A stretch of 12,433 bases of DNA from DUPQ01 sp964563155 (lineage in GTDB: Bacteria; Bacillota; Clostridia; DUPQ01). Positions 7,523-12,433 of this stretch are shown in pieces; position 1 is the stretch's first letter, and each line of letters opens with the position of its first letter. The notes below the pieces were generated by a model. It made no database searches. It was not told the origin of the DNA and saw nothing but the letters and a program-made list of their open reading frames with translations. The translations under genes were made by a program, and so were the position numbers. The DNA is taken from assembly GCA_964563155.1 (NCBI GenBank), contig CAZLVL010000030.1, positions 1 to 12,433 on the forward strand, read 5' to 3'.

Positions 7523-8713
7523 ATGAGAAGGTTTACTAGGAGTATAATTCTAGTTTTAATAATTTTGTGTTTTGTACTATCAGCATGTAATAATAATTCT
7601 AATGACAACTCAAATGACACACTGTTTATTGAATCTAATGCGATTGGAAAACAAGGTGTACTCTCGGTGAGAAGCGGTGTAATAACATATTTTGATTATG
7701 AAACCGGCAAAGGTACCGTTTTATGTACTCGCGCACAATGTATGCATGAGCTTTATGACAAAGATACTAATCCCAACCCTGAATGCCCTGCTGTTTCTCC
7801 TGATAAATCTTCACTTGTTACCGCATTTATTGCGAATAGCAAACTGTATTTTGCTACCCAAGGTAACATGAACAGAGAAACGGGAATTGGGACTACAAAG
7901 CTTTACAGGGCTGATCTTGATGGTGAAAACAGGGTGTTTCTGGGTGAAATAGACTATGAATTTAGTGTGTTTCGAAGTTATGTGTATGAAAACTATATTT
8001 TCGGGATTGTCAGAAGTATGAAATTTGTAACTGATGAAAAGGGTGGTAGTTTCTCAACTGAGTCTACATTGCAAGCTGTAGCTTTAAATATTGACACCTT
8101 GGAAATAATTAATTTATCAGAACCTGATGAGATAGGATCTGATTTGCATGCATATGTCTATGACAATAAACTGTACTGTACCTTTCAGAAGTATGACAAA
8201 GAGGCACATGAGCAAAGTAAGGAGTTGAGGGTTTTTTCTTTAGATGACTTTTCTCTGGTCGATAGATTTAAGACAACAGGCTTCTCAAATATAATATACT
8301 TAAAGGACCATATGTATTATTCCTATACACCTGACGGTGCTGACCATACTCAACTGTGTAAGCGAAATCTTAAAACAAATAAAGAAACAGTTTTACTTCT
8401 AATTGAAAACAGTGAAAATGTCACATGTGGGCTTTCTGATGTGACCGAGGATTATATGATCTATAGCCTCTTGTATTACGATAATGTAAATCCTGCTGAG
8501 GATAGGGGAAGTTTTGCATTTAATATGAAGGACAATAGTATAAAGGAGATTGATTTTTCATACATGGGAACCTATGCCCGGGTACATACCGTTTTGGATG
8601 ATGATTATCTGCTATTCAGGTTTCATGAAGAAGGGAAATCTGCTTATTGGTATATAAAAGCAGAGGATTTCATAAATAAAACTTTAGATTATGTTGAAGT
8701 AAGACCATTTTGA
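7523..8713 (+). CDS. Lipoprotein of unknown function, possible beta-propeller, with a C-x4-C-x-H-x12-C motif
   Basis: A 396-aa protein starting at ATG 7523 behind AGGAGG, 9 bp after the solute-binding gene, so the two form an operon. The signal peptide ends in LSAC with lipidated Cys22, followed by an Asn/Ser-rich linker. The body is a succession of short strand pairs with aromatic-rich repeats (SKLYFATQG, YVYENYIFGI, YVYDNKLYCTF, LKDHMYYSYTPDG, YMIYSLLYY), as in WD/DUF5050-like beta-propellers, but the blade count is not certain. An N-terminal cluster of Cys68, Cys73, His75 and Cys88 (CTRAQCMH then ECPA) resembles a motif seen at the start of other clostridial surface proteins; it could bind metal or form disulfides. 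The substrate is unknown. Pairing with a binding protein suggests a shared ligand or a sensing role. Confidence 0.8.
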   Translation: MRRFTRSIILVLIILCFVLSACNNNSNDNSNDTLFIESNAIGKQGVLSVRSGVITYFDYETGKGTVLCTRAQCMHELYDKDTNPNPECPAVSPDKSSLVTAFIANSKLYFATQGNMNRETGIGTTKLYRADLDGENRVFLGEIDYEFSVFRSYVYENYIFGIVRSMKFVTDEKGGSFSTESTLQAVALNIDTLEIINLSEPDEIGSDLHAYVYDNKLYCTFQKYDKEAHEQSKELRVFSLDDFSLVDRFKTTGFSNIIYLKDHMYYSYTPDGADHTQLCKRNLKTNKETVLLLIENSENVTCGLSDVTEDYMIYSLLYYDNVNPAEDRGSFAFNMKDNSIKEIDFSYMGTYARVHTVLDDDYLLFRFHEEGKSAYWYIKAEDFINKTLDYVEVRPF

Positions 8714-8734
8714 TAAAGGGAAAAAGAGTTAAAT

Positions 8735-8761
8735 ATGGAATTAGTTATTAAAGAATGTTAG
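8735..8761 (+). other. Eight-codon reading frame, possible stub of a disrupted third operon gene
   Basis: Downstream of the second lipoprotein gene, an ATG at 8735 with a modest AAAAAGAG upstream opens MELVIKEC and stops at 8759-8761. This is the spacing expected of a next operon gene, and the first residues are of the kind found at the start of ABC ATPases, but eight codons cannot establish that. Transposase debris begins about 70 bp later, so a gene may have been cut here. It may equally be noise. Confidence 0.15.
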
Positions 8762-8831
8762 TAAGGGTTGTGAGGATTCCCATATGTTAGGATAATTATT
8801 GGGTGATGCTAGTAACCAAGAGAGAGTCATT

Positions 8832-8975
8832 ATGGCTACCTCTAGTAAAAAACTTAAAGAAATATTAACTAAATTGTTGTTACCACCTGAAAATAACCCT
8901 GTTAAAGAACTTGTTGATAAATACAACATTCATGAGCAAATACTGTATAGATGGCACAAAACAAGCAAAGAATGA
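8832..8975 (+). pseudogene. IS3-like transposase OrfA fragment, N-terminal helix-turn-helix (47 aa)
   Basis: A short frame from ATG 8832 to TGA 8973-8975 encodes a Lys-rich N-terminus, then a helix-turn-helix. The stretch LLLPPENNPVKELVDKYN followed by IHEQILYRWHK matches the start of IS3-type OrfA proteins, which read roughly M-x-P-P-N-N-x-S-V-x-E-L-x-x-E-T-G-I-S-x-x-T-L-Y-x-W-R-K. Normal OrfA proteins of this group are over 100 aa and carry a second conserved block (E-L-S-E-Y-C-R-x-K-G-L-Y); that block is absent here but reappears in degenerate form at 9596-9778, beyond the secreted-protein gene. This is therefore probably a broken OrfA whose two parts flank an inserted gene. The same HTH end (YRWHK) occurs again at 11495-11515. 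Confidence 0.55.
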
Positions 8976-9010
8976 AAGTTAATCAGATATATATTAACAA
9001 TTGTGGCTTA

Positions 9011-9040
9011 TTGAAATTTCTGCTAGGTTTTTAGTTTAAA
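9011..9040 (+). promoter_or_regulatory. Possible promoter for the first small secreted-protein gene
   Basis: TTGAAA (9011-9016), an 18-bp spacer and TTTAAA (9035-9040) give a moderate sigma-A match 75 bp before the gene at 9115. AT-rich DNA gives such matches by chance, so support is weak. Confidence 0.3.
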
Positions 9041-9114
9041 AGGGGTGATGCACATTAGCGATTGAGAAATTATTATCTAAACAGAGTTTATTAAAGACAA
9101 AGGAGTCATTAAAA

Positions 9115-9540
9115 ATGAAAAATTTAAAAAAGAAGCTTTCAATTATTTTACTAATTTTTCTTATATCAATCACTCTTTCAGCTTTAGCTGGTGGAACTGA
9201 TTCTTATGACGGGAAAATCTCAAGCGTTGCAGAGTGGGTAGCAGAGTTGCATGTTTATCAGAGTAATGATTATGCAAAAGCATCAACAAAAATTATTCCA
9301 TACCCCCCAAACACCAATACTATCCAATTGTATTTACTGATTGATCTTTACATAATTCAAAAAAATCCTGTCACACAACACATAGATGTAAAAGAAAGAC
9401 ATATAATGGTTGACTATGAAAGCGATGGGTCAATCGGAGTAGGGTGTGATAGTGGATATTATATTGCCTCTGCTTTATCGTATCACGAAGCCTATTGCAT
9501 GGGTTATGTCGACAGCACAAGCTTAGGGGTAATACCATAA
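9115..9540 (+). CDS. Small secreted protein of unknown function, copy 1 (141 aa)
   Basis: ATG 9115 follows AAAGGAG (9099-9105) at 9-nt spacing. The protein has a textbook Sec signal peptide: KKK, a hydrophobic core, then SALA before GG, with predicted cleavage after Ala25, leaving a mature part of about 116 residues. There is no lipobox and no LPxTG anchor. The mature part alternates polar and hydrophobic residues like a small beta-sandwich. Its best-conserved stretches against the paralogue at 11804 are DLYIIQ-x-NPVTQH, DSGYYI and SYHEAYC-x-GY-x-DST-x-LGV. There are two Cys, one in GCDSG and one in HEAYC; only the latter is shared. Overall identity to the paralogue is about 60% by hand count. 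The gene lies between two fragments of a transposase OrfA. No known family was recognised; a secreted effector or bacteriocin-like peptide is possible but unsupported. Confidence 0.75.
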   Translation: MKNLKKKLSIILLIFLISITLSALAGGTDSYDGKISSVAEWVAELHVYQSNDYAKASTKIIPYPPNTNTIQLYLLIDLYIIQKNPVTQHIDVKERHIMVDYESDGSIGVGCDSGYYIASALSYHEAYCMGYVDSTSLGVIP

Positions 9541-9550
9541 ATCCATTTTT

Positions 9551-9588
9551 TTACACGAAAAGACAAATACAGAATATATAGATTAAAA
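9551..9588 (+). repeat. 3' flank repeat of the secreted-protein unit, copy 1
   Basis: Just after the stop codon, TTACAC...AAATACAGAATATATAG...AAA recurs after the second intact paralogue at 12231-12269 (TTACAC...AAATACAGGATATATAG...AAA). Similarity therefore extends past the coding regions, and the duplicated unit includes the 3' flank. Confidence 0.7.
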
Positions 9589-9595
9589 TAATTTC

Positions 9596-9778
9596 CCTTG
9601 AGTTTTCGGATTACTGACGACATAAAAGGTATATTCCAAGGAAATAGTGTTTTGGAGGAAAATATTCATCAATGGTGAGGCGGGTGAACAGATTAAGATT
9701 AAGCAAGAGCTTAAGGACAGCTTTTCTCCGAGGATTATATATAATAAATTTAAAAGACTAGCTAAAAGTCAACCTTGA
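9596..9778 (+). pseudogene. Degenerate IS3-like OrfA, second-domain remnant, copy 1
   Basis: Read in pieces, the DNA gives EFSDY, then after a frame change KVYSKEIVFWRKIFINGEAG followed by EQIKIKQELKD, ending at TGA 9776-9778. This parallels the OrfA second block (E-L-S-E-Y-C-R-x-K-G-L-Y-x-E-Q-I-x-x-W-R) and the Lys/Glu-rich coiled coil after it. The nucleotide sequence is also recognisably related to 11610-11730 (shared GAGTTTTC, TATTCC, GGAA-ATATT, TGAACAG, AAGATT). The last 43 codons could be read from GTG 9647, but no gene function is suggested. It is a decayed fragment. Confidence 0.45.
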
Positions 9779-9790
9779 AAGAATATGCTT

Positions 9791-9809
9791 AGTGTAAAGA
9801 GTTTTCGGG
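9791..9809 (+). repeat. ISLre2 left terminal inverted repeat
   Basis: AGTGTAAAGAGTTTTCGGG is the inverted counterpart of the sequence at 11186-11204, with four consecutive mismatches in the centre. It marks the transposase-distal end of the element. Confidence 0.7.
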
Positions 9810-9933
9810 AAAATATTTTTTTTAATATATAAAGATAGTTAATATTTGGATGATTAATAAATTAATAGTATGAAAAGTAGCAATGGATGGAAAATATTTA
9901 TTCTAACTAATTACTTTTTTTTTTAGATACCTT

Positions 9934-9959
9934 AAGAAGATACTTGTCAGTACCTTCTT
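9934..9959 (+). terminator. Hairpin with T-rich tail near the left end of the ISLre2 element
   Basis: AAGAAG-A-TACT pairs with AGTA-C-CTTCTT around a TGTC loop (11 positions, one A-C mismatch). A T-rich tract including TCTTTTTT follows on the plus strand at 9960-9979. It may stop transcription entering the element from the secreted-protein gene. Read as minus-strand RNA, the mismatch becomes a G-U pair, but no U run follows. Confidence 0.45.
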
Positions 9960-10085
9960 CTTTGTTGTTGTCTTTTTTCTTCTTATGTAAAAATACTAGA
10001 TAGAAAGTTAACATTTCCTAGCTTTCCTAGTTGGTGGGTTGTTTTATGATCAAATATATCAAAGATAGAAAAGTCAAAGTTAATA

Positions 10086-11105
10086 TTATTCTTTCTTGTC
10101 ATCTTGTTTGTTATCATCAAGTATTTTTTCAAGAGCAATGTCCTCTTTTTCATCATCTAAGAATACTAGCCTTAGTGCTTTTTTAAAATGGAATTTATCT
10201 AAGGTAAACTTAACATCACAACCATTCATTACAAACTCTCTAGCTGCGTTTTTAATCCATAAAGCTCCATCACCCATGATATGTATCTTCTTTATCTTAT
10301 CTAGGTCATATGAGCCATATATATAGTCTAACAAGGACTCATTAAGTTTGGTTAGGTTTCTTGAAGAAAATGAGTTTTTTCCAGTAAGTTCTTTTCTCTT
10401 TTTATGTCCCTTAACCGGTCTTATGCCTTCAAATATTACCCCATGATAAACCATTGCCTTCTTTTTACCTTCTTTTTGCAAAGGCACATATTTCTCATCA
10501 AACATAATGAATAGGGTATCAGGTGTAGTTTCTTTCTTTCTAAAGTTTGAGGGATTAAGTTTAAACTTTCGTACAAAAGTCCTGGCTGTTTGTCTAGATA
10601 TTTTAATCTCTTTTACTCCTAGGTTTGTTCTTTCTCCTATCATATCTGATATCTTCTGAGCTGCTTTAGCAATAGACATTTCACTGCATGCTTGTACTAC
10701 AAGAGATTTTACAAACAGATCAAATCTTTGATACTTTTCAAAGCCAAAGAAGTCATCAACATAGACATATGGTTTTTTAGTGAATTTGTTTTCATAGAAT
10801 GTCTTTTCAAAGGTAAGAGAACCAAAGATTGTTGTTATTGTTCTTTGGTGCTTTGCTTTGATATGATATTTTTGTTTTCTCATTGGTTCATCTCTAAATT
10901 TCTGGTCTGCAGTTTCTATTAGTCTTCTTAATATGTTTAAAGCTAGTTGATTAGTTGCATGGTCAGCATCTTGTATGATTGAGAAGTAATTAGAGAAGCC
11001 TTTTTTGTTTTCAAGAGCCTGAGTTCCAATGAAAGAATAGAGGTTTGAGATGTCATTTAAAAAAGAATTTACAAAATCAGCTTTAGTTTGTGTTAAAATG
11101 GTCAT
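10086..11105 (-). pseudogene. ISLre2 (UPF0236) transposase, C-terminally truncated, 339 aa
   Basis: ATG at 11105-11103 is preceded by AAAGGA. The protein is recognisable as UPF0236/ISLre2: a conserved N-terminal region with the FGSLTFEKTFY block (94-104), DTLFIMFDEKYVPLQ (196-210) and IHIMGDGALWIKNAAREF (274-291) followed by FTLDKFHFKKAL (300-311). Asp203, Asp279 and Asp303 are candidate active-site or conserved acidic residues. Family members are about 440-480 aa and continue with a conserved C-terminal region (a C-S-x-E-G-x-x-S-H type motif carrying an acidic residue). Here the frame stops after DDNKQDDKKE, and no continuation is found in any frame before the inverted repeat at 9809, so about 100 or more residues were deleted. 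The enzyme is very probably inactive. Confidence 0.85.
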
Positions 11106-11159
11106 GAGAGAAGTCCTTTCATAGTTGATTGAATTTTTTGAACCGTGGTAGATTCAAAA

Positions 11160-11188
11160 GGGATTTCTCTTTTATTTTATCAAATCCC
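11160..11188. repeat. Inverted repeat inside the right end of the ISLre2 element
   Basis: GGGATTT (11160-11166) and AAATCCC (11182-11188) form a perfect 7-bp inverted repeat around a 15-nt AT-rich loop. It lies 55 bp upstream of the transposase start and overlaps the terminal repeat by three bases. It may insulate the transposase from outside transcription, or serve as a transposase binding site. Confidence 0.5.
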
Positions 11189-11204
11189 GAAACAAGTTTA
11201 CACT
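11186..11204 (-). repeat. ISLre2 right terminal inverted repeat
   Basis: CCCGAAACAAGTTTACACT is the inverted counterpart of 9791-9809, with 15 of 19 positions matching and eight identical bases at the outer edge (TTTACACT against AGTGTAAA). It is the transposase-proximal end. Confidence 0.7.
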
Positions 11205-11222
11205 ATCGGATTGTTGCGAAAT

Positions 11223-11251
11223 TTGACAAGATATGGCAATTGATTTATAAT
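11223..11251 (+). promoter_or_regulatory. Perfect-consensus sigma-A promoter just outside the ISLre2 element
   Basis: TTGACA (11223-11228), a spacer of exactly 17 bp and TATAAT (11246-11251) match both consensus hexamers fully. It points rightward, starts 19 bp beyond the element's right end, and lies about 137 bp before the broken secreted-protein copy at 11388 and about 550 bp before the intact copy at 11804. The leader in between (to 11387) holds no convincing gene. Confidence 0.65.
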
Positions 11252-11387
11252 AAAAGCAAGCGGAAATATATTAATAACTATAAAACATTAAAATTACTAG
11301 ATTTGTTTGTTTCGGAAAGAGGATGTTCACTGCCGTTGAAAACTTATTAACTATATAGTTTTTGCCAGAGCAAAGGAGTTCTTCAAG

Positions 11388-11480
11388 ATGGAAAATTTAA
11401 AAAAAAGCTTTCAATTATTTTATTGGTCTTTTTTGTATCAATCACTCTTTCAGCTTTAGCTGGTGGAACTGACACATATT
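11388..11480 (+). pseudogene. Broken third copy of the small secreted-protein gene (signal-peptide part only)
   Basis: ATG 11388 keeps the family's ribosome site AAAGGAG at the same 9-nt spacing. One base is missing in the Lys-codon A run, so translation from this ATG ends after 23 codons. In the corrected frame the DNA reads LSIILLVFFVSITLSALAGG then TDTYY, nearly identical to the signal peptides and first mature residues of the genes at 9115 and 11804. At about 11480 the similarity ends abruptly and the frame runs straight into transposase HTH sequence (YKQIIYRWHKKQ). The corrected frame stays open to TGA 11570-11572, which makes a signal peptide-OrfA chimera. Confidence 0.75.
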
Positions 11481-11760
11481 ATAAACAAATAATATATAGA
11501 TGGCACAAAAAACAAAACAGAAGGGAGGTATCAATCCAAAAACGCAAGTTCAAAGAGAAAAAACTAAAGTGATGTAGTTCCAAATGATTATTGGACAAGT
11601 TAGTTTAAGGACTATGAGTTTTCAGAGTATCGTCTGAGTAAAGGCATATATTCCGAAAATAGAGACCAGAGACTTGGAAGATATTAGTCATTAACTCTAA
11701 GACAGATGAACAGCCCAAGATTCTAAAAGAAACAAGAGACCATCAAGTTGAACTCAATCT
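11481..11760 (+). pseudogene. Degenerate IS3-like OrfA remnant, copy 2
   Basis: The segment starts with the end of the HTH (QIIYRWHKK, compare QILYRWHKT at 8832-8975) and a basic stretch. After stops it gives FKDYEFSEYRLSKGIYSENR, which parallels the OrfA block E-L-S-E-Y-C-R-x-K-G-L-Y-x-E-Q. Several in-frame stops show decay. Its 3' half is related to 9596-9778 at the nucleotide level. The frame lies between the broken secreted-protein copy and the intact one at 11804. Confidence 0.45.
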
Positions 11761-11803
11761 TGTTTAAAAGGAACTATACTAAAAAAAAAAGGAGTTATTC
11801 AAG

Positions 11804-12220
11804 ATGAAAATTTTAAAAAAGAAGCTTTCAATTACTTTATTAGTCTTCCTTGTATCAATCACTCTTTCAGCTTTAGCTGGTGGAACTGATACATATAACG
11901 GACAAATCTCTACTGTTGCGAATTGGTCAGCGAAGCTGTCTGTTTCTGATTATGATAATTATGCAGTAGCATCAACAACTATCTATCCGTATAGCAGTAC
12001 TACTCAATTATATTGTCAGGTTGATCTTTACATAATTCAAAGGAATCCTGTGACACAGCATAATAGCGTAAAAGAAAGCCATATAGTGGCTGATTATAAA
12101 GAATATGGATCTACAGGAGTACCTAGTGATAGTGGATATTATATCATAGCTGCGTCATCATATCATGAAGCCTATTGTGATGGTTATTTTGATAGTACGG
12201 ATTTGGGAGTAATGCCATAA
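11804..12220 (+). CDS. Small secreted protein of unknown function, copy 2 (138 aa)
   Basis: ATG 11804 follows A10 and GGAG (11791-11794) at the same 9-nt spacing as its paralogues. The Sec signal peptide is nearly identical to that of copy 1 (MKILKKKLSITLLVFLVSIT then LSALA), with cleavage predicted before GGTD and a mature part of about 113 residues. Shared blocks are DLYIIQ-x-NPVTQH, DSGYYI and SYHEAYC-x-GY-x-DST-x-LGV; the first 40 mature residues differ most. It has two Cys (LYCQVD and HEAYC), only the second shared with copy 1. No anchor motif is present. It is preceded by transposase debris and followed by the same 3' flank as copy 1. The function is not recognised. Its intact frame beside a broken copy suggests it is maintained. 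Confidence 0.75.
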   Translation: MKILKKKLSITLLVFLVSITLSALAGGTDTYNGQISTVANWSAKLSVSDYDNYAVASTTIYPYSSTTQLYCQVDLYIIQRNPVTQHNSVKESHIVADYKEYGSTGVPSDSGYYIIAASSYHEAYCDGYFDSTDLGVMP

Positions 12221-12230
12221 TTCTCTTTTC

Positions 12231-12269
12231 TTACACAAACTGGAAAATACAGGATATATAGAGTGAAAC
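12231..12269 (+). repeat. 3' flank repeat of the secreted-protein unit, copy 2
   Basis: TTACACAAAC...AAATACAGGATATATAG...GAAA corresponds to 9551-9588 after copy 1. Confidence 0.7.
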
Positions 12270-12278
12270 AGTATTACA

Positions 12279-12328
12279 ACTAGTAATAGATGTTAACGTT
12301 TTACATGAGGTGACATACTATTATTAGT
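12279..12328. repeat. 11-bp inverted repeat downstream of secreted-protein copy 2
   Basis: ACTAGTAATAG (12279-12289) pairs with CTATTATTAGT (12318-12328) through 11 positions, one of them a G-U pair in RNA, around a 28-nt loop that holds a short ATGT/ACAT pairing. No T run follows. It may be an mRNA end structure or the trace of an element end. Confidence 0.4.
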
Positions 12329-12380
12329 CAAGAGATAATAGCAAACTCATCAAGAAAATATTTAATTTCATAGCAAACAA

Positions 12381-12415
12381 GCCATCTTATCTAGAGCTTA
12401 ATGGGTTTAGATGGC
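12381..12415. repeat. 7-bp inverted repeat near the right edge
   Basis: GCCATCT (12381-12387) and AGATGGC (12409-12415) are perfect inverted repeats, extendable by CAA/TTG across a one-base bulge. This is the most GC-rich stem in the region and could be a terminator for copy 2, but the window ends before any T tract can be confirmed. Confidence 0.4.
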
Positions 12416-12433
12416 ATTGAACCTTGAAAAGTT

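Larger units (their letters stand above)
9791..11204 (-). mobile_element. ISLre2-family insertion sequence, 1,414 bp, internally truncated
   Basis: The element is defined by inverted ends at 9791-9809 and 11186-11204 that match at 15 of 19 positions and enclose one UPF0236-type transposase gene on the minus strand. Known ISLre2-family elements are about 1.5-2 kb; this one is short because the C-terminal coding part is missing. The nine bases outside each end (AATATGCTT, ATCGGATTG) do not match, so no target duplication remains. Hairpins lie just inside both ends (9934-9959 and 11160-11188). Confidence 0.7.

Noticed and set aside
9115..9540. Small secreted proteins as lactococcin 972-type bacteriocins
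   Set aside because: The signal peptide and the nearby FtsX-type transporter are suggestive, but the mature sequence is longer and lacks the W-x-Y-G start and the pattern I know for that family.
9907..10014. A 35-codon minus-strand frame after the truncated transposase (Lys-rich)
   Set aside because: It does not resemble the missing ISLre2 C-terminus, and its composition reflects the hairpin and A-rich DNA of the element end.
9782..11213. Target-site duplication around the ISLre2 element
   Set aside because: The flanking nonamers (AATATGCTT and ATCGGATTG) are unrelated.
11129..11350. A 73-codon plus-strand frame spanning the ISLre2 right end
   Set aside because: It begins inside the element's inverted-repeat end, crosses its boundary, has no convincing ribosome site, and matches nothing I recognise.
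1..12433. CRISPR arrays, tRNA or rRNA genes, and riboswitches
   Set aside because: No regularly spaced direct repeats, cloverleaf sequences, rRNA motifs or conserved aptamer cores were seen on either strand.

Overview
The window looks like chromosomal accessory DNA from a low-GC Gram-positive bacterium, most likely a member of the Clostridia. The DNA is AT-rich, ribosome sites are of the strong AGGAGG type, start codons include GTG and TTG, lipoproteins carry a typical LSAC lipobox, and the mobile elements (IS110 family, ISLre2/UPF0236 family, IS3-like OrfA debris) are common in that class. No marker gene fixes the genus.

Layout. (a) 1-433, minus strand: the 5' part of an IS110-family DEDD transposase. 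Its upstream flank (434-about 620) is rich in inverted repeats, as expected for an IS110 non-coding end that encodes a bridge RNA. (b) 715-5432, plus strand: a four-gene operon. It encodes a single-pass protein with a MacB-like outer domain, two 4-TM FtsX/MacB-type permeases (655 and 403 aa) and a MacB/LolD-type ABC ATPase. The first gap is 29 bp, the permease genes overlap by 11 bp, and the ATPase follows after 11 bp. (c) 5433-5716: an intergenic region with a run of 12 G directly before a perfect TATAAT, between it and a weak -35. This is the geometry of a phase-variable promoter. (d) 5717-8713: two lipoprotein genes, a family-1-like solute-binding protein and a repeat-rich lipoprotein that may be a beta-propeller. 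No sugar permease genes are in view. (e) 8714-12433: a patchwork of two intact paralogous small secreted proteins (141 and 138 aa), a third broken copy, at least two degenerate copies of an IS3-like OrfA, and a 1,414-bp ISLre2-type element with recognisable terminal inverted repeats and a transposase that has lost its C-terminus.

How the parts may work together. The ABC genes should form one mechanotransmission-type (MacB/LolCDE class) complex, with the first gene as an outer-face accessory; its substrate is unknown. The lipoprotein pair is probably expressed from the G-tract promoter, so its level may switch stochastically. The small secreted proteins share a nearly identical signal peptide but have diverged mature parts, and each copy is flanked by the same transposase debris, so duplication and recombination have shaped this locus. 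Any functional link between transporter, lipoproteins and secreted proteins is inference from proximity only.

All family assignments were made by eye; no database search was run.
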